From Lunularia cruciata (taxonomy: Eukaryota > Streptophyta > Marchantiopsida > Lunulariales > Lunulariaceae): 64,000 bases of DNA. A program made the position numbers and the translations under genes. Of the stretch, positions 55,791 to 64,000 are shown piece after piece; position 1 is the stretch's first letter, and every line of letters begins with the position of its first letter. A model generated the notes under the pieces. That model was not told the DNA's origin. It searched no databases and was given only the letters and a program-made list of their open reading frames with translations. Location: the NCBI GenBank assembly GCA_948567375.1, contig OX419758.1, forward strand, positions 17,055,001 to 17,119,000. The letters run 5' to 3'.

Positions 55791-56099
55791 TTGACGTTAG
55801 GTTGACGGAGAGGTTCATAGAATATCGCAGCTAATATTCGTGGTGACACTAGTAAAATTTAATCTTTAGCCACCATTTCAAATCTATAGTCAAGAGGGAC
55901 TCCATATACTTGTAAACTTTTTTCTTCCTATATGTTATATTGGAGCAGTACTTGTGTTCCACAGACCATTCTTTGGTAAATTTTGGTATCTACACTCTCA
56001 TTTTTTACATTGTATTAGGAACAAGCTCGGGCTCGTACCTCCACCAAATCTCCCCAAAGGACATACGTTCCTGTGTTGCATATGTGTTATCTGGTTGTT
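55791..56099. other. Spacer between Copia and LINE relics
   Basis: About 300 bases with no recognised gene. It may contain the remains of the Copia purine tract and LTR (a CAAGAGGGACTCCATAT stretch near 55,893), but no partner copy is present to test this. Confidence 0.3.
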
Positions 56100-57520
56100 G
56101 TCTCCTAGAGTACTAACTATAGCTCATGTGGTGACTTTGCCCTATCACCGTCCTTCCTATCACGTATGAGAGCATTTGATAGGAGGATTATGGGAGTCTT
56201 TGGTGATATTATTGGACTAGGGACTTTTGAGTGTGTGACAAGGGATTTAGCACATAGACAGACGGCTCTACCAATCTCATGTGGTGGGGTTGGCTTACTT
56301 TCTATGGAAGAGATGGCACCTATAGCATTCTTGGGTAGTTGTGCTCTCTCAGCACCCCTACTTTCCTCTTGTTTTGTGGTTGTGATAGGCCGGTTTTGGA
56401 GACTTATGTGACAGAGGTGGAGGGAGGAGCCTTTTCTCTCCAGGTGTTATTGCGGCAGATGAGAGATAGTCTATCCCCACGAGCACAAGAGGGTTTTCCA
56501 CCATTTGCTTCACTATCGTCAGATTGGACTAGAGGTTTACAGTCTTCCTTGATGGAGCGACAGTGTGAGCATACGCTACATTCTCTCTTAGTTGACTCGT
56601 CCATTCCTTAGGCTACTAGAGCACATATATGCTCTTGCTCCGGCAAGGGTGCAGGCTCGTGGATGCTAGCTCGACCGTGCATTAGGGCTTTGTGACTCAC
56701 ACCGGCTACGTTCTCTACAGCAATGAGGTTTTGCCTAGGTTTGGTCCACCCATCTGCATCTTCATTACTCACTTGTGAGTGTAGTTCTACACTAGATGCA
56801 ACGGCGGTCCACATGACACGGTGTCCTTTTGGAGGATAGAGGATAGCTACCCATGATGCCATTAGAGACATAGTGTTTGCTATGGCGTGAGAGAGTGGAT
56901 ACTTGGCTTGGAGGGAGCGTTTGTATGCTTTGCAAATGACACGTGTCAGGGCAGACTTATACTTGGTCCGAGATGATCAGGTGACAGTAGCAAATGTCGT
57001 GGTCACAGACCCTACGTGGGATATAGTTTTGGAGGGAGTGATTACCCCAGGACGGTTACTCCTGCCCTTATGAAATGACCTGACTTTAGCCAAAGGACCC
57101 GAAGAATCATATAAAAATAATGATGAATCATCTTGTACTTCTGGCGCTTGACTTGGCATATCATACTTCTCAAATATTGTTTTCCAATCTATGTTGCTTA
57201 AAGACATCCCCCTAGATGGGCAGCAAGTGCAGCAGCAGGTTGCAAAGTCTCCAAGTATAGGGGCATGCAGCAAGGTCACCTCTTTGTTCCTCTAGCCTTG
57301 GAGTTATATGGAGTGATGGACACAGCATTTGACACATTTGTCAGGGAGTGCGCGAGAGCTTATCATGTTAGGCAACAAGGGGTACCACTCTCACTCTCAT
57401 ACTTTGTAGCATATTTTAGATAGCGTGTGTCCATTGCTCTACAGAGGGCAGTGGCTGGTGCAATCCATAGGAGAGCAATCACATTAGGTGATGTTTCTTT
57501 GGATGCTCCAATTGTGTGTA
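56100..57520 (+). pseudogene. LINE-type ORF2 C-terminal relic
   Basis: Plus-strand blocks in order: AFDRRIMGVFGDIIGLGTFE, LPISCGGVGLLSMEEMAPIA at 56,166-56,400; a Cys/His module including CECSSTLDATAVHMTRCPF and HDAIRDIVFAMA near 56,760-56,890; VVVTDPTWDIVLEGVI near 56,995-57,040; then, after a small insertion, FVPLALELYGVMDTAFDTFV near 57,280 and RVSIALQRAVAGAIHRRAI near 57,425. I recognise this as the region after the RT fingers/palm of a LINE-like element common in non-flowering plants. The N-terminal endonuclease and catalytic RT motifs are absent, so the copy is 5'-truncated, as LINE copies usually are. Stops and frameshifts abound. Confidence 0.65.
57062..57215 (-). other. Small insertion within the LINE relic, coding-like on minus strand
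   Basis: The LINE reading breaks near 57,050 and resumes near 57,215. The intervening ~150 bases are open on the minus strand and start MSLSNIDWKTIFEKYDMPSQ; the rest is Ser/Asp-rich. The sequence differs in style from the LINE on either side. It could be a captured exon or a piece of another transposon; edges are approximate. Confidence 0.35.
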
Positions 57521-58748
57521 GACCGTACGACTTGCATAGCTCGGATATCTTAGGTGTAGTAGGGCAGATTTCTCATACAGACTCTATTGGGGCTTAGCTC
57601 CATATTGCCTCTTTTGTCTCTCCCTTGTACGGCTTGATGGGGTCTTCCAATCCTTCATTTTTCATACACGGTTGCCTTTTTCTTATCGTAAACAAGATAG
57701 CCCTAGATCTAAGTGCAACGGAAATCTGTCAATCTACTAAGCTATGAATCACTTAGTGCAAATATATCTGAAATGGATGGTCGTTCGACTATGCAACTTC
57801 AATCACATAAAAGAAAAGAAAATATAAACTTCACAAACATTCAGCTATGATAATGCAAAGAGTGCTTGCTGTGGACTCAAAATGTGAGAATGCCACTCTC
57901 TCCAACTTCAAGACTATGACCAATTTGACAAGTTCTTCCCTTTCCATTGAATGCGGATGGAGGAGCTGTTCAAACCTGTACTTATTTGTATGGCTGCTTG
58001 GGTAAGAATTTGCCGTAGTCGGCATATCATAGCATTTCTAGTGGATATTACCAAGTTCTAAGGCTCCTTGTGTAACTCGCCGCTGTTTCTGAAGAAGAGA
58101 AATAAGTCGAAGGTTCCATGAGGTGTATTTCCTCATTCCACTCTTTCAAGAAAATGACAATAGGGGGTTTCAGAAATAGATTTGACGGATGTCTACGGGA
58201 TAAATAATAAACTTTGCAATAATTTATAGTGAACTATGTAACGATACAAGATTATAATAACTGAACGCTATGGAAGTTCAGTTAAGGGATATATTTTGCA
58301 AATTGCATTCATTTATAAAAATCAAATCATATGTTATGGATGTTTAGGAATGCCATAACTAAATAAATGATTGTCAGATAGAGTGATGTGTTTCCTCAAG
58401 AGAATGGCCACCCGGTCAGTTGAGTCACGTATGATTGATGATTTGGTTTCCGTATTCAAGATCCAAAATGGCCCCGCCCAACAATTCAAATTTCTAAACT
58501 CAAATTCATCACCCTCTGGAGCAAATGTGCGAGTTGTCAAGCAACTAATGGTGGTTTTGTAGTTTTGCATTGGTGTGGGAAATGATCAACGCCACCGTGC
58601 AGCAACCAAGAAATTGATTAGAGGTCAACAATTCTAACTATTCTTACGCTAGGAGTGCAACAAAATTTTTGCAATAGGAGATCAAGTACCTTGTTTTAGT
58701 GTAGGAGACTCACTTATTGACGCTGATCCGAGACCTATAGAGTCATCT
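57521..58748. other. Unassigned stretch
   Basis: About 1.2 kb without a recognised gene. Minus-strand frames of 64 and 78 codons (57,831-58,025 and 58,334-58,570) and a plus-strand 63-codon frame overlapping the latter show no domain. Confidence 0.35.
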
Positions 58749-59904
58749 TTGGATTTGCAACCTCAACAGCCATTAGGGAAATTTAGAGACTTGTTGAGGA
58801 TGGCTTCTTCCGTGCCGGGCAAAACCAAGGAGGATGAACGATTTTGCATGGCAACATACTATTATAGCCAAATATTGGATATTTGGAGGACCCTGAGCAT
58901 TTTGCACAGATTCATGGTAGGAATTGCAAAAAGCCCATTCAGAAATCAATAGCATTTAGTTTCATGGCAACCTTTTTGATTAGGGAGGGTCAAGGATTTA
59001 CTAGTTCTATGACAGGTGACACACTTTACAAGAAATGGTTGCGGTACATGAAACAGTACAAAGAACTTGTGAGGTTAAGAACAAGTCTATGGAAGAAGGT
59101 CTCACCAAGAAGGAATATGGCAAAGGGTGGAGAACTATTGAAGATAAATTGAATGGAATGTGCACGCATTTTGCAAGAATGGAAGCCATGTTTGGGACTA
59201 GAGCAAACATAAATCCACCAGCAATGGTAAGTTTAGGAGATTGTAATCCTAATTCAAGCAAGATTTGTGAGGCTGGCAAGGAGGAGGTCCATGAAGGTGC
59301 ACAAGAGTGCTCCCAATTCTCATCTCCTCCAAAGGTGGTGCTCCCTGACTCGGGCCTCAAGTTGGTCACAAACACCCAAGGGGTGGAAAGTTTACCGCAT
59401 GGCATGGACAATCAAATCCTATCACCTAAGGATGAGTCTCCATTTGTTCCATTGATCAAGGACTCGCCTTTCATTACACCACCGCCTTTAATTTCTACAA
59501 GAGATGGATTTGATTGTGCTTTTGCCGACAAAGAAGGGGAACGTGACCCAAAGAGGAGGAAAGGTGGAATATACGCAAGTAAGGTACCCAAGTTGTCACC
59601 TAGTATGTCATTGTCTCATGATTTAGCAAAAATTACCATGTTGAAGGTAGATACTATAGAATCCAGAGAGAGGTTAAGACTACTTGAACTAGAAGCCACC
59701 AACATGAGGAAGAGAGAGAAAACAATGATGAGAATGGAAGCCAAGCGTGTTAGATTAGAGATAGAGAAGATGAAAATTGAAATTGAGAAAAAATTGAGCG
59801 TAGATAAAAGGAAAGCTAGGGTAGACAAACACAAATGTAAGGAGAAGAGTTTAGAATCCAAGCGCACTCATACAAGCAGGGAAAACTCCCAAGGAAATAA
59901 GTAA
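58749..59904 (+). pseudogene. Frameshifted coiled-coil protein, possibly SANT/trihelix-like
   Basis: Three overlapping plus-strand frames join in alignment-like fashion: 58,749-58,880 (LGKFRDLLRMASSVPGKTKE), 58,883-59,085 (FMATFLIREGQGFTSSMTGD, then LYKKWLRYMKQYKEL) and 59,035-59,904 (289 codons: MEEGLTKKEYGKGWRTIEDK, CTHFARMEAMFGTRANINPP...). The central part suggests a helical SANT/trihelix-type or transposon-associated DNA-binding domain, but I could not confirm a family. A basic RDPKRRKGG may be a nuclear localisation signal. The C-terminus (about residues 205-270) is a strong coiled coil rich in Arg/Lys/Glu/Met. Two frameshifts upstream of 59,080 argue for a pseudogene, although the 289-codon part could still be expressed alone or introns could explain the shifts. 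Confidence 0.45.
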
Positions 59905-60039
59905 CTACTTTAAAGTGCTCACTCAGGTTCAATGTCCATCATACTCTATTGATAAAAAATAGTATACCACCATGTAACCTTTATTATGATTATAATAAAG
60001 ATGAGTTATGGAAACTTGATAAATGCTTCTAGTATCAGC

Positions 60040-60415
60040 CTGATGCCGCTCATTACCACTCAGTTCCTCTTATGTTTTTGATGCCGCTTGTTACCACTAA
60101 GTTCCTCTCATGTTTTTCCTTGACCAAAGCGCACAAGTTGGTGCTCATAGCCGCCAATAAAGTCTTTCTTGCAGCTCCTAGTCTCAAAGTAAGCCCAAGA
60201 AGCCACAAGTTGGTGCTCATAGCCGCCCATAAACTCTTTCCTGCTGCTGCTAGTTGCCGCTCAAAGCCACACTTCCTTGAATAAAGGCCAGCAAGTACTT
60301 CTCGGTGCTAGTAGGCGCTCATTGAAGCTAGTAGGCACTCATAGACGCTTGGATGCCTAGATTTGGTAGGCACTTGTCGGCACTCATGGTTGCTGGGAGG
60401 CACTCGTAGACGCTC
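60040..60415. repeat. Degenerate short-unit repeat field, left part
   Basis: Repeated variants of (G/A)GTAGGC(A/G)CTC(A/G)T and AAGTTGGTGCTCATAGCCGCC at irregular spacing, e.g. at about 60,135 and 60,205 (70-base near-repeat) and from 60,300 to 60,411. No coding sense. Confidence 0.7.
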
Positions 60416-61103
60416 TGAGAGCGGGCCTGTCTCTCACTCAAGATGAACCTCTGATGGCTATTATGGTAGCGCACCATGGACTAAGAATGCAAGGACCCCA
60501 ACTCCATCATACTCCTCCAAGGCTAACACTCCAAGACTCAAGACATTGCTCACTAGAGAACTCAATGAGAGAGAGATAGTTGCAAATGAAAGGATGATGA
60601 GTACCTCCTCACTCCTTGTTTACATACTTGTTTATATACGTACCAAAGTTACTAATTACCGTAGTAACTCAAGTTACTAGACTAAAAGTCAAGTAAAGTC
60701 AAAAAGTAGAAAGGAATATCCATTCACATGGGCATATTCCCCTAAGCATGTGGTCTTATCTTGACCCAACCACTAAGTCAAGGATTCCTTCACATGGGCT
60801 ATCCTTGGACTAAAGAAGAATCCAAAACAAAAATGCTTGCGGGCCCAAGAGTTCTCAATTCTTTCCTCAAAGCCAAACACCTAGGAATAATACCAAGTCA
60901 ACACACTAAAATCCAAAATAGTGGTGCTCATCTTTTCTACTTCCTCTAAAGTAAGGTCCTCTCTATCTTAGCTATGACTAACTTTAGCTAACCATGACTA
61001 ATATAGAACCATCCTTTATCTCTATATAAATAATATCTCTTAAGTACTTGTAATACCAAGCTAAATATCACAATACCACACACATGCACAAATAGGTGTT
61101 ACA
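60416..61103 (-). repeat. Solo D-family LTR with perfect 4-bp target duplication
   Basis: 688 bases, plus strand TGAGAGCGGGCCTGTCTC to AATAGGTGTTACA, in the same orientation as element D's LTRs. Flanked by GCTC at 60,412-60,415 and 61,104-61,107. It splits a short-unit repeat field. Confidence 0.95.
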
Positions 61104-61107
61104 GCTC

Positions 61108-61320
61108 AGAGGTAGTCATAAATTTGGTAGGCGCTCATCATTGAAGGTAGTCGTAAATTTGGTATGCACTCATTGGCACTCGCAAACACTCGGAGGTAGT
61201 CGTAAATTTGGTAGGTGCTCGTCTGTGCTTGTATGGACTCCTTCATGCAAGTCTAGGCTCAAAGATGCTTGTAGACGCTCGATGGTGCGTGTTGGCACTA
61301 AGGGATGCCAATGATGGGTT
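61108..61320. repeat. Degenerate short-unit repeat field, right part
   Basis: Continues the field across the solo LTR: GGTAGTCGTAAATTTGGTA(G/T)G occurs at about 61,111, 61,145 and 61,195 in slightly varied form, mixed with GCGCTCAT/GCACTCAT words and GCTTGTAGACGCTCG. The unit is about 35-50 bases and poorly kept. Confidence 0.75.
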
Positions 61321-61599
61321 TAGGGTGGTGACTCTTGATGTGAATGGTGCACATATTTTCAAGGTGATGACACGTTTGAAACACAAGGCACAATTGAGTA
61401 TATAGCACATGAAAATACAAGAGTTTTACAAAAATATGAGAGTTCATAAGTGTAAACTAAAACATAAATATATACATGGGGAGAAATGAACATAATATGT
61501 ATATAAATGGGGAGCCAATAGAACCTAAACCTATGACTATGGAGGCCAAGGATGTGAAGAAGAAGAGGGAGATGCACCATGGTGTCTAAGTGCTACTAC

Positions 61600-62700
61600 T
61601 ACATCCTCAAGTCTACGACGGTATACATGATGTTGAATCCTAAATGGACTCAATGACCACCATAGGGGCCACTCGCTCTCAGCCAAGCCTCAATGCTTGA
61701 TACCGCTAGCAAGAAGAAGATATGGGTCACAACTATAAGAACTCAATCTACTTGATGTCCACTCCTCTTCTGCCCAACTAATAGCAGGCCTATCATCATG
61801 GACAAATCTGTCCAAAGCACTCATCAAAGGGTTAAATGACCAAGTGTATGATGCTCTATGTACCCTATAAGGATGGAAGTGGGTAGGGTGGATAGCACCA
61901 TGTGGATGGTTCCTATAATAAGAGAGTGGATAACTATCTATGATCAAAAGATCACGAAGAGGTAAACCTAATGAAGTAAGATGCTCATATGATCTAACTC
62001 TAAGTCCTCTGAACTCAAAATCTTGCTAGATATCTGCAGAACACAAACAAGCCATGAGGTGAGACCCGGTGTAAACTCCCTCCGGGAGTTTGGACCACTG
62101 CCACATGCTCTATAGCAACCACTCCACTCCATCCGGAGTAAGATCTATCTACAAGATAACCTCAAAGCGTAGCAAACAGAACTGGATGAAATAGCTAACA
62201 CCAGGATGGGCTACCCACCCTACAAGCCCGGACTATGTGTGAGGGCACCAACCATGCCTAGTCATCCTTCTCTCCCATGCACGGAAACCGATAGCACCAT
62301 GAATCCATAATGATGCCATACAAGTAACATCTACAATAAGAATCTTCTTTCGTAGGAAGAGGATACGTGGAATATACTCTCCTGATAGACAAATCCTCTC
62401 TCTAAACTCAGTCTGAGTGCCATGAGTCTCCACACTATGAGATAACACATGGGTGGCATCAATCAGGGTCTACATCTCATGACGAGTATGGGTTTGGCGA
62501 GCAATAATACGTAGTTTGGGTCCAAGATAAGCCACACAAGCCCTCAAATGAGCTAGACTACTCTCACTCTCCTCTACATGAGCTCTCATCTGAGCTAGAC
62601 TACTCTCGCTCTCCTCTACCTAAACATGTGCACTCTCACACCTCTCTATAGCATATGCTAACTCTCATGCCTGATTTTGTAACTGGAGCCTATAACCCTC
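61600..62700 (-). pseudogene. Minus-strand coding-like region, distal part, unrecognised
   Basis: Minus-strand open pieces: 62,448-62,233 (TQTEFRERICLSGEYIPRIL, then ILIVDVTCMASLWIHGAIGF) and 61,947-61,690 (RASYTWSFNPLMSALDRFVH; PAISWAEEEWTSSRLSSYS). They are separated by stops and frame changes but read like one decayed protein continuing from the coiled coil at 62,976-62,749. No domain recognised. Confidence 0.4.
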
Positions 62701-62748
62701 CACCATGGCAGCGGCACCTAGTATGTCCATGTCCAAGTCACCTAATCT

Positions 62749-62976
62749 CTACTCTCTCTCCGTCTTAGAAGTAAGCAAGGTCAGATGCCTCTCCTCCTTT
62801 GTAGCAAGTAAATCCTCTCGCTCACAAAGGAGTCTCTTACACTCTAGCACTAATCTTTCTCTCTCCTCTACACTCTCCAATCTACTCTCATGCTCAAGCA
62901 CTAATCTCTCTCTCTCTCCTCTACACTCCACTCTACTGTCACACTCAAGGAGATTTCTCTCTCTACACTCAACCAC
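62749..62976 (-). pseudogene. Minus-strand Arg/Glu-rich coiled coil with internal repeats
   Basis: A 75-codon frame made of Glu/Arg/Leu/Cys words such as VECRERNLLECDSRVECRGE and ERERLVLE(H/C). The motif RERLVLE recurs, reflecting a repetitive DNA tract (CTCTCT(C)..ACACTC words on the plus strand). Strong predicted coiled coil. Probably part of the same decayed protein as the flanking minus-strand pieces. Confidence 0.4.
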
Positions 62977-63019
62977 TCAAACACAATCATCTAAAATGTG
63001 AGTGATGTCAACAGAACAA

Positions 63020-63515
63020 GAAGGAGGTGAAGGTACTCTGAAATGCATGGGGTCACCAACTCCTTCCACACATGGAGAAAGTGGTGAAGGGGAAGAAGAG
63101 TGCAAAGGAGCTATCTCAACAAAGGGTAAGGGTTGTGTCTCAACACGAATCTGTTCAACACCTGTTCACAAGTGGTACATTTAGTTATCCATCAAATACA
63201 AATTCATATTTGAATTCAAAAATATACAAGTTCACAAGTTCATTAATTCCAGCTTCTTAAATGAACTCATTTATTAAATTCGGTAATGGTATATGCAAAA
63301 GAACTTTGTATATTTTCCAACATAAAAATATATAAATATATATATATGAAAAAACTCAAACCTAATCAATCAATCAATCACTCACCATCCTCATCCTCCC
63401 CATCATCAGTAGTCTTGTCCTCATCCAAGCTATCTGCATCCTCATGATCATCATCATGCTCTCCCTCGTGTATAATCTACTCCTCTCCATCACTCAAGTA
63501 CATCACGTCCTCCTC
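63020..63515. other. Acidic linker and AT-rich stretch
   Basis: On the minus strand 63,515-63,380 codes for a Glu/Asp/His-rich segment (EGEHDDDHEDADSLDEDKTT), probably the acidic linker of the same protein. 63,180-63,370 is A+T rich with ATATATATA runs and could be an intron. No other feature seen. Confidence 0.35.
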
Positions 63516-63986
63516 TCAAATGAAACCTCTCTCCACAAAGAGATGAGTGAGTATCTGTCCAAGGAAGGTGACTCTGAACCTATGCCCCTTAGGACTCCTC
63601 AATTGGCTTTGCAAACTCCACACCTCTGCAATGACAGCTCTAAAAGCTAACTCTCCCCAATCATAATCCTCCACACCAAATCTCCTCAACTTGGTCTTGG
63701 TGTTGAGTACCAAATGCCCATGTACAATCTTGGGCCTAATAGTGGATGCAACAAGTGCACCCATTAAATTCAATTATTTTCAACCCTATCAATTAGAAGA
63801 AAGCTTGGAATGCAAGATATACACATTGCTTTGCAAGATATCTTTTGAAACCCTATCCCTTTGTGGAAACCAGTCTGAAACAGTTGTGTAAGGAACTGTC
63901 CTCCGTCTTGGTGTTCTCCTCCTTGGCATGGCAAATGCATCTCTAACTATATTTGTAGTCAATTGAAATTGCCTACCTCTTACCAA
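63516..63986 (-). pseudogene. Minus-strand N-terminal part of an unknown, possibly transposon-borne, protein
   Basis: Two open pieces: 63,986-63,789 (VRGRQFQLTTNIVRDAFAMP) and 63,773-63,516 (TKTKLRRFGVEDYDWGELAF, EVWSLQSQLRSPKGHRFRVT, FLGQILTHLFVERGFI). VRGR.F.L....+..... followed by a helical domain and a downstream acidic and coiled-coil region recalls the loosely defined 'putative plant transposon protein' group, but the match is weak. The sequence runs to the window edge. A frame shift or intron separates the two pieces near 63,780. Confidence 0.4.
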
Positions 63987-64000
63987 ACCTGTGCAAGAGA

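Noticed and set aside
62705-63001. A Ser/Leu-rich 98-codon plus-strand frame
   Set aside because: It is the complement of the Arg/Glu-rich minus-strand coiled coil; the low-complexity Ser/Leu/Thr composition is what antisense to such repeats produces. The choice of strand is a judgement, not proven.
1-64000. tRNA, rRNA or small nuclear RNA genes
   Set aside because: No cloverleaf with internal A and B boxes or recognisable rRNA/snRNA segment was noticed on reading; the tRNA-like words found are retrotransposon primer sites. A covariance-model scan was not possible.

Overview
This is nuclear DNA of a land plant, almost certainly from a large, retrotransposon-packed genome. The only convincingly intact host gene is a 242-residue calmodulin-like (four EF-hand) protein at 650-1378 with a TATA box upstream. 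Nearly everything from about 5.8 kb onward is decayed mobile-element DNA. The mix of chromodomain Ty3/gypsy elements, a Ty3/gypsy element with a 'KDLGKC'-type pre-RT motif, a LINE-like ORF2 tail and a Copia relic would suit a non-flowering land plant (fern, lycophyte, bryophyte or conifer), but the sequence does not fix the species.

Layout. 1-5.8 kb: the EF-hand gene, then low-copy-looking intergenic DNA with three small local duplications. 5.8-11.7 kb: a heavily decayed Ty3/gypsy element on the minus strand (A). 12.3-35.15 kb: a plus-strand chromovirus-type element (B) split into three blocks by younger insertions. The first insertion is a full-length relative (C, 15,800-22,421) with two LTRs, PBS, PPT, gag, pol and chromodomain. 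The second is a probable solo LTR (X, 23,887-34,946), itself split by a 10.5-kb minus-strand Ty3/gypsy element (D, 24,185-34,689), which in turn holds a 2.19-kb TGTTGT...ACAACA insertion (Y) and a solo LTR of another family. This is nesting four deep, supported by termini and target-site duplications (TSDs).

35.2-52.6 kb: an unrecognised minus-strand coding relic (H) interrupted by two opposite-facing copies of one chromovirus family, G (37,307-43,583, minus) and F (43,872-50,228, plus). G carries a solo D-family LTR in its RT; F carries a solo C-family LTR inside its own 3' LTR. H encodes a protein I cannot name, present in two diverged copies and linked to coiled-coil sequence; another coiled-coil stretch lies on the plus strand at 53.2-54.5 kb.

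55-64 kb: a Copia RNase H relic, a LINE-type ORF2 tail broken by a small insertion, a frameshifted gene-like coiled-coil ORF (58.7-59.9 kb), a degenerate short-unit repeat field split by a solo LTR with a perfect 4-bp TSD, and a minus-strand broken coding region running off the right edge.

LTR families: the 745-bp TGTAATACC family (B, C, solo at 49.2 kb), the 690-bp TGTAACACC family (D plus three single copies), and the 415-480-bp TGTAACAAT family (F, G, solo at 29.0 kb). Many in-frame stops look like C-to-T changes, as expected of methylated, silenced elements. Element names A-H, X and Y are labels used only here. Coordinates of LTR ends were read base by base; edges of decayed coding blocks are approximate.
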